6,248 nucleotides of DNA, from contig VGKZ01000066.1 in assembly GCA_016866815.1 (NCBI GenBank), forward strand, positions 1 to 6,248, given 5' to 3'. The position numbers and the translations under genes are program-made. The notes under the pieces are model-generated. The model was not told where the DNA came from and did no database searches. It saw nothing but the letters and a program-made list of their open reading frames with translations. The stretch is from Candidatus Peregrinibacteria bacterium (GTDB taxonomy: Bacteria; Patescibacteriota; Gracilibacteria; Peribacterales; Peribacteraceae). Shown one piece after another: positions 1-4,080 of this stretch; position 1 is the stretch's first letter; the number at the start of each line of letters is the position of its first letter.

Positions 1-127
1 TCCATTCCTACAACACCGACCGTATCCACACCGCGCTCAGGATGCCACCGCAGACGTTTACCCTACGCTACGAAACGACACGATTCCTCATTCCTAGCAA
101 TGTGTCTTAAGAAAGGGGTACTTGCCA
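1..127 (+). mobile_element. IS3-family insertion sequence, right end
   Basis: This is the 3' end of an insertion sequence whose body lies outside the window. It holds the last codons of the transposase and then a terminal inverted repeat. Read on the minus strand from 127 inward, the end begins TGGCAAGTACCCC and continues to AAGACACA. This matches the element starting at 6122 (TGGCAGGTACCCC ... TAGACACA) at 21 of 27 positions without gaps. TG...CA tips, a CCCC block and a TTAGACA-like inner motif are usual for the IS3 family, especially the IS150-like group. The tip at 127 is inferred from the CA dinucleotide and the alignment; the target duplication cannot be checked because the other end is missing. 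Confidence 0.8.
3..110 (+). CDS. IS3-family transposase (OrfB/DDE integrase), C-terminal 35 residues, partial
   Basis: The reading frame is open from the window edge to a TAA at 108-110. It begins HSYNTDRIHTALRMPPQTF, which fits the C-terminal signature of the rve/DDE integrase domain of IS3-family OrfB (YN..R.H.aL....P). About 16 further residues follow the proline pair, as is usual for this family. The catalytic DDE residues would lie upstream, outside the window. The protein would cut and join the terminal repeats of its own element. The stop codon lies inside the right terminal repeat, 17 bp from the inferred tip, a typical compact IS arrangement. Whether the copy is intact cannot be judged from this fragment. 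Confidence 0.85.
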   Translation, partial: HSYNTDRIHTALRMPPQTFTLRYETTRFLIPSNVS

Positions 128-155
128 TGCCGAAGGAAACGCTACGGTAAGCCTA

Positions 156-174
156 ACTCCTGACTTCGAGGAGT
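156..174. repeat. Small inverted repeat between the IS end and the tRNA
   Basis: ACTCCT (156-161) and AGGAGT (169-174) form a perfect 6-bp stem with a 7-nt loop. It lies 25 bases beyond the tRNA 3' end, so it could help end or process the minus-strand tRNA transcript. No T-run follows on either strand, so it is not a standard intrinsic terminator. A second tiny stem (GTCA 185-188 / TGAC 194-197) followed by CGTTTT on the minus strand is the only other terminator-like signal. Confidence 0.25.
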
Positions 175-199
175 GGGCAAAACGGTCAAAAACTGACGA

Positions 200-275
200 T
201 GGTCGGGATGGCGGGACTCGAACCCACGACCTCACGGTCCCGAACCGTGCGCTCTACCAACTGAGCTACATCCCG
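200..275 (-). tRNA. tRNA-Pro (anticodon CGG)
   Basis: The minus strand folds into a complete cloverleaf. The acceptor is CGGGATG/CATCCCG, followed by a D-arm GCTC AGTTGGTA GAGC, anticodon stem CACGG/CCGTG around loop TTCGGGA, a 5-nt variable region, and T-arm GTGGG TTCGAGT CCCGC. The anticodon in the loop is CGG, which reads the proline codon CCG. The discriminator base is A and the CCA tail is encoded (200-202), giving 76 nt in all. No strong promoter is visible upstream on the minus strand. The 5' part of this gene is repeated at 329-389. Confidence 0.97.
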
Positions 276-328
276 ATTAATGATGACCTAAGAAACAAAT
301 TGTGAACGATCGTACGAGGTATTCGACA

Positions 329-389
329 ACCAACTGCCTGTCGGCCGTAGTCCGCCTCAGGCGGACGAAGGCCGAAGCTACATCCCGAT
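329..389 (-). repeat. Partial second copy of the tRNA-Pro 5' end, interrupted by a 39-bp insert
   Basis: Plus-strand bases 329-336 (ACCAACTG) and 376-389 (AGCTACATCCCGAT) are identical to 256-263 and 264-277, which are adjacent in the tRNA gene. Together they rebuild 22 contiguous bases: the acceptor 5' strand, half of the D-arm and two leader bases. Bases 337-375 are inserted exactly between them. Removing the insert puts the two copies 73 bp apart, about one tRNA length. This suggests a former tandem tRNA duplicate whose 3' part has decayed. Bases 276-328 show no convincing tRNA remnant, so the copy cannot be functional. Confidence 0.7.
341..375 (+). repeat. REP-like GC-rich palindrome
   Basis: TCGGCC (341-346) pairs with GGCCGA (370-375). 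Inside this, GTCCGCC (350-356) pairs with GGCGGAC (360-366) around a TCA loop, and the two stems are separated by a GTA/GAA internal mismatch. GTAG (347-350) stands at the foot of the inner hairpin on the plus strand, as in REP sequences linked to REP-associated tyrosine transposases (RAYTs). No transposase is present here. The hairpin lies about 38 nt beyond the stop of the transporter gene at 413, so it may also protect or end that mRNA, although no T-run follows. The repeat is seen directly; the REP assignment is inference. Confidence 0.6.
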
Positions 390-412
390 ATGAGAATTGT
401 AATGTGCCTTGC

Positions 413-1129
413 CTATGAAGCAACGTGGAACGGATTAAAATTCGTTCCATTATCGAAGTAATCTTCAGATTCTACGCGCTTCAGAAATCGCACGACTTTG
501 TAGGTCACGGGGGTGAACATCACTTCAATGCACACTTTGAAGATGTAATTGGAGACAATCAGACTCCAGGCAATCTCCCATGGAAAGACACCGAAGACAC
601 AGGCGACCAGTACGAATATGGAAGTGTCCAATGCCTGCCCGATCATCGTGGATCCGATCGTGCGCGTCCAGAGATACTTCCCGCGCGTGGCAATTTTCAT
701 CTTCGCGAGAACAAACGAGTTGCTGAACTCACCGAAGAGGTACGCAGAAAGACTCGCTACCACGATGCCCCCCGTACTCACACCACCGAGAATCGCCGCA
801 AACGCATTGTCTCCAGCATACGAAAGCCACTGCCCTTCTCCCGGCATTTTCTCGACGAGGAAAAGGTATGCGCTCATCAGTGCGAGGCAGGCGAAGCCGG
901 TCCAGATGACGCGGCGTGCTCTCGCATATCCATACACCTCCGTCAGCACATCACCGAAGATGTAGCTGACAGGAAACAGGAGCGTGCCGGCATCAAATGC
1001 GAGCGGCAGGGCGCCAAGCGAAACACCCCAGTCGACGATCTTAGCGGAGGAAGCGACATTGCTCACCAGGAGAACGGCGACAAAGCCTGCCATGATGATG
1101 TCGAAGTTCCGGGAGATTTTGCCTGCCAT
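413..1129 (-). CDS. yhhQ: Queuosine-precursor transporter, YhhQ/VUT family
   Basis: This is an inner-membrane importer of 7-deazaguanine queuosine precursors (preQ0/preQ1 in Escherichia coli YhhQ; other family members take queuine). The imported base feeds wobble-base modification of GUN tRNAs. The 238-residue product has about six hydrophobic segments. It carries the family core at residues 45-67, including LFPVSYIFGDVLTEVYG, then GEFSNSFVLAKMK (133-145), TRTIGSTMIGQALDT (155-169) and EVMFTPVTY (202-210). Length and motifs fit the family. The ATG at 1129 is chosen because the usual N-terminus begins just before the first membrane segment. In-frame ATGs at 1174 and 1195 would add 15 or 22 polar residues, and none has a good ribosome-binding site. 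The gene diverges from the one at 1194. The exact substrate is unknown. Confidence 0.92.
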   Translation of the reverse strand: MAGKISRNFDIIMAGFVAVLLVSNVASSAKIVDWGVSLGALPLAFDAGTLLFPVSYIFGDVLTEVYGYARARRVIWTGFACLALMSAYLFLVEKMPGEGQWLSYAGDNAFAAILGGVSTGGIVVASLSAYLFGEFSNSFVLAKMKIATRGKYLWTRTIGSTMIGQALDTSIFVLVACVFGVFPWEIAWSLIVSNYIFKVCIEVMFTPVTYKVVRFLKRVESEDYFDNGTNFNPFHVAS

Positions 1130-1193
1130 AGAAGCAGAGCTTGAATCGTCAACAATGCTTTTGCAAGTGAACATTCCGGTGTAGGTTTCCCCC

Positions 1194-2294
1194 ATGCCGG
1201 AGCGAAAGCAGGAACAATCAGAGGCAGCACAGAGTACTCCCGACACAACCGGTACTTTTCAGGGAACTGCTGATTTTCGAAGGCTTGAAGGGTTTGTGGC
1301 ATCCATGCTGCATGCGGAGATGCAGGCAATCCATAAGCGGAAGCCAAACGACAACAGCGGGCCGGACTTGTCTCCCGTCCAGGAGGCTATCCGCTTTCTG
1401 CAGCTCGATATTGGCAGCATTGCTGTCGTCGAACGAACGATACCCGGACAGAGCAAAGATGCAGCCTCTGAAGACGACTACGGAAAATTCAGTATCGTCT
1501 GCACCATGTCCGGTACATGTGCTCAGGGCAGATTTGCAGAGAAGACGACGATCGCAAGCGGCATTAGGAAAGGCATGAGTTTTCATCAGATATTCAGAAT
1601 GGTCGAGGAGCGCCTTGGGGACACATACACCAACGCGGTCTCCCTTGTCGTAGACCGCTTCGGAGGCTTTCCTCCGGGTGTCCGTGTGCTGCCATCCACA
1701 GTTAACTACGTCGCGCAGCATCTGCAAGCCGAAGGCCTCTACACTGCGAATACCTCGTTCTACAGTGTCCCTGATATCCGGACAAATACCCTGCATCGTC
1801 TGGAGATCTTCATAGAAAAAATGCTGAAGGAAATGAAGACATCTGTGAACACGGGAAACTACGATGCACACGGAGTCGACTACACCCCGCAGGATCCGTG
1901 GGTATTACGGTTGCATAAAATCAATTTCGATTACATCTCCAGGTTCCGGTACCTCCTCAGTAAGGAAATGTTCCGACTCGAAAAGCATAAATTCCAGATA
2001 TTGACCTCTACCGATTCAATCAACAATAGAGATTACGTTCACCGGAAGAGGGACAATCTGCACGTAGCAGTGGATCCTGCTATGAGGGATTTCACTGTAA
2101 TCGCAGTGGACAATGTGATCGAAAGCATCAAGACGATGTGCGATGAATGGAGCGACGTCGTTGTCGTCCTCTGCGGGCTGCGTCAGGCAGGCAAGGCTGC
2201 AGAAGATGATGGACCCTTGGCAACCCTCCACAACCTCAGGAAGGCGGACGGTGTAACCGTCGAATTCTACGTCAAAAGCAGAAAGCCTGAATGA
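1194..2294 (+). CDS. Conserved-looking hypothetical protein, 366 aa
   Basis: I do not recognise this protein. The first 25 or so residues are polar and probably disordered. A mixed alpha/beta body follows. Features include a strand-like LDIGSIAVVE (71-80), FSIVCTMSGTCAQGRF (99-114), VSLVVDRFGGFPPGVRVLP (149-167), a long charged helical stretch (198-217) and a second charged helical part (243-267). The C-terminal part contains VIAVDNVIESIKTMCDEW (302-319), a strand DVVVVLCGL (321-329) and VTVEFYVKSRK (354-364). There is no signal peptide or membrane segment, so a cytoplasmic location is likely. The ATG at 1194 has no clear Shine-Dalgarno sequence; the next in-frame ATG (1305) would remove 37 residues. 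The residue pattern is far more protein-like than the Cys/His-rich antisense frames. The stop is TGA. No operon partner is evident. Confidence 0.75.
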   Translation: MPERKQEQSEAAQSTPDTTGTFQGTADFRRLEGFVASMLHAEMQAIHKRKPNDNSGPDLSPVQEAIRFLQLDIGSIAVVERTIPGQSKDAASEDDYGKFSIVCTMSGTCAQGRFAEKTTIASGIRKGMSFHQIFRMVEERLGDTYTNAVSLVVDRFGGFPPGVRVLPSTVNYVAQHLQAEGLYTANTSFYSVPDIRTNTLHRLEIFIEKMLKEMKTSVNTGNYDAHGVDYTPQDPWVLRLHKINFDYISRFRYLLSKEMFRLEKHKFQILTSTDSINNRDYVHRKRDNLHVAVDPAMRDFTVIAVDNVIESIKTMCDEWSDVVVVLCGLRQAGKAAEDDGPLATLHNLRKADGVTVEFYVKSRKPE

Positions 2295-2383
2295 GTCGTT
2301 GTATGCGATTTCTGAAAGTTCCTCAGGAGAGAGAAAACCAAGAGTATATCTACAATACTTTTCTATTAATCTGTCATTCATTT

Positions 2384-2421
2384 TTGAACACAAAAGTTAT
2401 TCAACTTTTGCCGAAGTTCAA
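2384..2421. repeat. 38-bp two-stage palindrome after the 366-aa gene
   Basis: An inner perfect stem CAAAAGTT (2391-2398) / AACTTTTG (2403-2410) with a 4-nt loop is flanked by a second stem, TTGAAC (2384-2389) / GTTCAA (2416-2421). It starts 89 bases after the stop codon at 2294. It may mark the mRNA 3' end, but no T-run follows the outer stem and the stems are A+T-rich, so it is not a textbook terminator. Confidence 0.5.
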
Positions 2422-2605
2422 CCCTGTCAGTGGAAAAGTACGGATTTTCAATCCGGGTGACCAAAACGTCTTTTTGGCTTAGGTGAAGGCTGCCGTGCAC
2501 AAATATACCGGACTTGAACACTGTATGTAGTCAAATGCTACTGGACACCAAAAACTCTGCCCGTACACTGCGCGTCCCCCTATGATAAGCCCTAGAATAC
2601 TAGTC

Positions 2606-2633
2606 GTGAAGCAATTCACACAGCGTGCTTCAC
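2606..2633. repeat. 8-bp inverted repeat
   Basis: GTGAAGCA (2606-2613) and TGCTTCAC (2626-2633) are perfectly complementary with a 12-nt loop. An overlapping smaller alternative pairs GTGAA (2606-2610) with TTCAC (2615-2619). It lies in the non-coding interval and has no assigned role. Confidence 0.45.
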
Positions 2634-2701
2634 TCCCGGTTGTGGCCCTCCACACCGCGCTCATCGCCATCGTGAGTCTCTCGATGGTTATGAGACTTCC
2701 C

Positions 2702-2773
2702 ACCCTCGGATAGTCCGGGGAAACGGAACGGAGTGAAGAACACCGGTCTCCGAAGAGGATTGCCTCCGAGGGT
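2702..2773. repeat. 72-bp stem-loop with nested helix
   Basis: ACCCTCGGA (2702-2710) pairs perfectly with TCCGAGGGT (2765-2773). Inside this, CGGAG (2729-2733) pairs with CTCCG (2748-2752). TCCGG (2714-2718) could also pair with CCGGA (2775-2779) outside the main helix, giving a pseudoknot-like alternative. CCTCGG (2704-2709) can alternatively pair with CCGAGG (2827-2832), just before the T6 run. Mutually exclusive pairings of this kind occur in structured RNAs, but no family is recognised and the strand is unknown. Confidence 0.4.
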
Positions 2774-2858
2774 TCCGGAAAAGGCATTCATCACCACCCC
2801 GCCTCACCGCCCAGAGCAAAGGGCACCCGAGGACGACAGGGTTTTTTGAAAATGAGAT

Positions 2859-2886
2859 TTGCATAGGAGCCCTCAAACGGTATGAT
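2859..2886 (+). promoter_or_regulatory. Sigma70-like promoter for the gene at 3046
   Basis: TTGCAT (2859-2864), a 16-bp spacer and TATGAT (2881-2886) match the -35/-10 consensus at 9 of 12 positions. Transcription would start near 2892-2894, just before the nested hairpin at 2898-2963. It would run into the reading frame at 3046 with a leader of about 150 nt. This is the best promoter match I found in the window. No operator is obvious apart from the hairpin itself. Confidence 0.5.
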
Positions 2887-2897
2887 CGGGACGTGAA

Positions 2898-2963
2898 TAG
2901 CGCTTACATCCTCTCCTGCTCGCCAACAAGTTCGTCCTGTACGAGCAGGAACGGAGTGCGCTA
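2898..2963 (+). promoter_or_regulatory. Nested hairpin at the 5' end of the leader upstream of 3046
   Basis: An outer stem TAGCGC (2898-2903) / GCGCTA (2958-2963) encloses an inner 9-bp stem TCCTGCTCG (2914-2922) / CGAGCAGGA (2942-2950) with a 19-nt loop. If transcription starts at the predicted promoter, the fold begins within about 6 nt of the mRNA 5' end, which is typical of 5' stabilisers and of some regulatory leaders. A GGAG (2953-2956) lies in the unpaired 3' side of the internal loop, 11 nt before an in-frame GTG at 2968. The fold could therefore influence initiation if that GTG is used. There is no T-run, so it does not look like an attenuator terminator. Confidence 0.45.
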
Positions 2964-3045
2964 AAGGGTGCGATTGGCCCTTCTGAGCTCTCCTTTCCAT
3001 TCAGTGGAGGTGTTTTTTGTATTCACTCTCTCCCCTGCCTCTCCC

Positions 3046-3594
3046 ATGGAAAGCTCATCACATTTTCACACACTCACCGAAGAACCCGTACAGGGTGGCA
3101 CCATCAGGCTGGAAGCCGTCAGTGGCCTCGGACCCGGACCTTTCTACCCTGCAATGGCCATTCCGGAAGCGTGGGCATACTTCAGACGCCTCGCAGTCGA
3201 TGCAACGACAGCATCGCACCTCGATTCCCTTATGGTCACGTCCGCCCTGCTCAACCCGAACATGAAGAAACCGCAGACGATGCATGCCGACGCAAGGAGG
3301 ATGATCAGTGAGTGGGTAAGCAAGCAACGTGCGGACTTGCGTCGGGTGCTACAGGAAGAGTGGGCAGGAATGACTCTTGAAGACATACGCAAGACCTCTG
3401 CATGTGAGGAGCTGCCCATGCGACAGGTGCATGCAAACATCGGAAACTGCTTCAACAGCGTTCGCTGGAAAATCCTCCGTCACTCAGATTTGCAGATCAT
3501 TTTGGACGCTGTGTCACTTTCATCGAGCCACGGGCCACTTCTTTTCCCGGAGCCGAATTCCCATCATCCTTCTCGAGTGTCACGAGCACAGTGA
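3046..3594 (+). CDS. Hypothetical protein, 182 aa, mostly helical
   Basis: I do not recognise this protein. It is probably soluble and mainly helical from residue 38 on. There is a Pro/Gly-rich turn GLGPGPFYPAMAIP (27-40), then helices around EAWAYFRRLAVD (41-52), DARRMISEWVSKQRADLRRVLQEEW (82-106), LEDIRKTSACEELP (111-124) and VRWKILRHSDLQIILDA (139-155). The charged, tryptophan-bearing helices would suit a small binding or regulatory domain, but that is speculation. The ATG at 3046 has no Shine-Dalgarno sequence. The frame stays open back to a GTG at 2968, which has GGAG at 2953 and would add 26 residues. Transcription probably starts near 2893. Residues 151-182 are encoded opposite the end of the lipoprotein gene (98-bp convergent overlap). 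They look less ordered, so the C-terminus may be a recent extension. Confidence 0.6.
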   Translation: MESSSHFHTLTEEPVQGGTIRLEAVSGLGPGPFYPAMAIPEAWAYFRRLAVDATTASHLDSLMVTSALLNPNMKKPQTMHADARRMISEWVSKQRADLRRVLQEEWAGMTLEDIRKTSACEELPMRQVHANIGNCFNSVRWKILRHSDLQIILDAVSLSSSHGPLLFPEPNSHHPSRVSRAQ

Positions 3595-4006
3595 GGTATG
3601 CCGAGTAATCCTTGTTCGCTTCAAAACGCAGGCCATGACGAGCGTCACCAAAATGATTGCTCAGATGGCCTGTTGATATGCGATCGGCGCCGCTCAAAAT
3701 CCACCCTTCGTAGAAAAAACCATCTTCAGGAGGGAGAATGTTCAGCTGAATGGTGTGTAGAAAACGACCATCCTCAAACCGGTGAGCCTGTGCAACTCCG
3801 TTGGCCGGGGTATCCTTCGAACCATTCATTGCACCGTAAGCAAACCAGATCTCCTTCCCGTGACCCTCATACACAACCTCGCCACCCTGGGGCATGGGAT
3901 ACTGAATCTGCTCCGTCTTGAGAGACTCATCTCTGGAGCTCCGGAGATCCCGGCACCCTGCAAGCAGGAGAGCCGGAACGACGACGAGGAGAAGAGCGCG
4001 ACGCAT
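3497..4006 (-). CDS. Predicted lipoprotein, 169 aa
   Basis: A short basic start (MRR) is followed by a hydrophobic core and the lipobox LLAG-C18, a clear signal peptidase II site. The mature protein should therefore be lipid-anchored outside the cytoplasmic membrane. After a polar linker (19-40), the body begins GGEVVYEGHGKEIWFAYG (41-58) and contains HTIQLNILPPEDGFFYEGWI (84-103), then GLRFEANKDYSAYLTVLVTLEKDD (125-148). This alternation of strand-like segments with an FYEGW motif recalls beta-sandwich domains such as those in RskA-type anti-sigma factors or DM13-like proteins, but I cannot name a family with confidence. The ATG at 4006 is preferred because it gives a compact signal peptide; the ATG at 4036 would add 10 residues. 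The gene follows the Wzy-like gene on the same strand after 72 bp. Confidence 0.82.
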   Translation of the reverse strand: MRRALLLVVVPALLLAGCRDLRSSRDESLKTEQIQYPMPQGGEVVYEGHGKEIWFAYGAMNGSKDTPANGVAQAHRFEDGRFLHTIQLNILPPEDGFFYEGWILSGADRISTGHLSNHFGDARHGLRFEANKDYSAYLTVLVTLEKDDGNSAPGKEVARGSMKVTQRPK

Positions 4007-4026
4007 AGGGAGAAAATGACTCTTCG

Positions 4027-4052
4027 AGTATAACATAGGTTCACTGACGCAA
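4027..4052 (-). promoter_or_regulatory. Weak possible promoter for the lipoprotein gene
   Basis: On the minus strand a good -10 hexamer, TATACT (4032-4027), lies 20 bases before the ATG at 4006. The best -35-like sequence, TTGCGT (4052-4047), is only 14 bp away, shorter than the usual 16-18. If it is active, the leader would be about 14 nt and the 4006 start would be favoured, because the 4036 ATG lies upstream of the start point. The lipoprotein could equally be expressed by read-through from the 4079-6046 gene. Confidence 0.25.
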
Positions 4053-4057
4053 GAGAA

Positions 4058-4080
4058 GATCGAACGAAATTTCTTCGATC
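4058..4080 (-). terminator. Possible weak terminator at the end of the Wzy-like gene
   Basis: GATCGAA (4058-4064) and TTCGATC (4074-4080) form a 7-bp stem. The loop region CGAAATTTC can extend pairing by up to four further base pairs past a one-base bulge. The stem overlaps the stop codon of the gene ending at 4079. On the minus strand it is followed by TTCTCTT, a poor T-tract, so any termination would be partial. That would allow read-through into the lipoprotein gene. Confidence 0.3.

Larger units (their letters stand above)
2295..3045. other. Long non-coding interval with several inverted repeats
   Basis: No reading frame here gives a convincing protein on either strand. The stretch opens A+T-rich (2295-2480) with palindromes at 2384-2421, 2441-2455 (CGGATT/AATCCG) and 2461-2477 (CCAAAA/TTTTGG). 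It then becomes more G+C-rich, with inverted repeats at 2606-2633, 2667-2687 (CCATCG/CGATGG) and 2702-2773, and a T6 run at 2842-2847. A sigma70-like promoter follows at 2859-2886 and a nested hairpin at 2898-2963. An 11-base direct repeat GGAACGGAGTG occurs at 2725-2735 and 2948-2958. The interval may hold a structured RNA, a decayed mobile sequence or regulatory DNA. I could not match it to RNase P RNA, tmRNA, SRP RNA or a known riboswitch. Confidence 0.6.

Noticed and set aside
425..1144. A plus-strand 239-codon frame opposite the transporter gene.
   Set aside because: Rich in Arg, His, Glu and Asp without structure. The minus strand encodes clear YhhQ motifs, so this is a shadow.
1218..1871. 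A minus-strand 217-codon frame opposite the 366-aa gene.
   Set aside because: Rich in Cys and His, with no motif and a less protein-like residue pattern than the plus-strand frame.
2391..2410. The CAAAAGTT/AACTTTTG hairpin as an intrinsic terminator for the 366-aa gene.
   Set aside because: The stem is A+T-rich and followed by CCGAAG rather than a T-run, so it is listed only as a palindrome.
2540..2580. CTGGACACC followed by an A-rich stretch and GTACA looked like a relict IS3 end.
   Set aside because: The orientation of the GGACA motif relative to the putative tip is opposite to a real IS3 end, and no partner end is found nearby.
2479..2787. A minus-strand 102-codon frame in the non-coding interval.
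   Set aside because: Composition is unlike a protein (scattered Cys, Arg and Ser, no motif), it runs straight through strong inverted repeats, and there is no ribosome-binding site. It most likely reflects chance openness.
2701..2850. AGTCCGGGG at 2712-2720 and the nearby helices looked like the P4 region of RNase P RNA.
   Set aside because: The conserved 3' partner (ACAGAA.CCGGCUUA-type) is absent on both strands and the surrounding length and order of helices do not fit.
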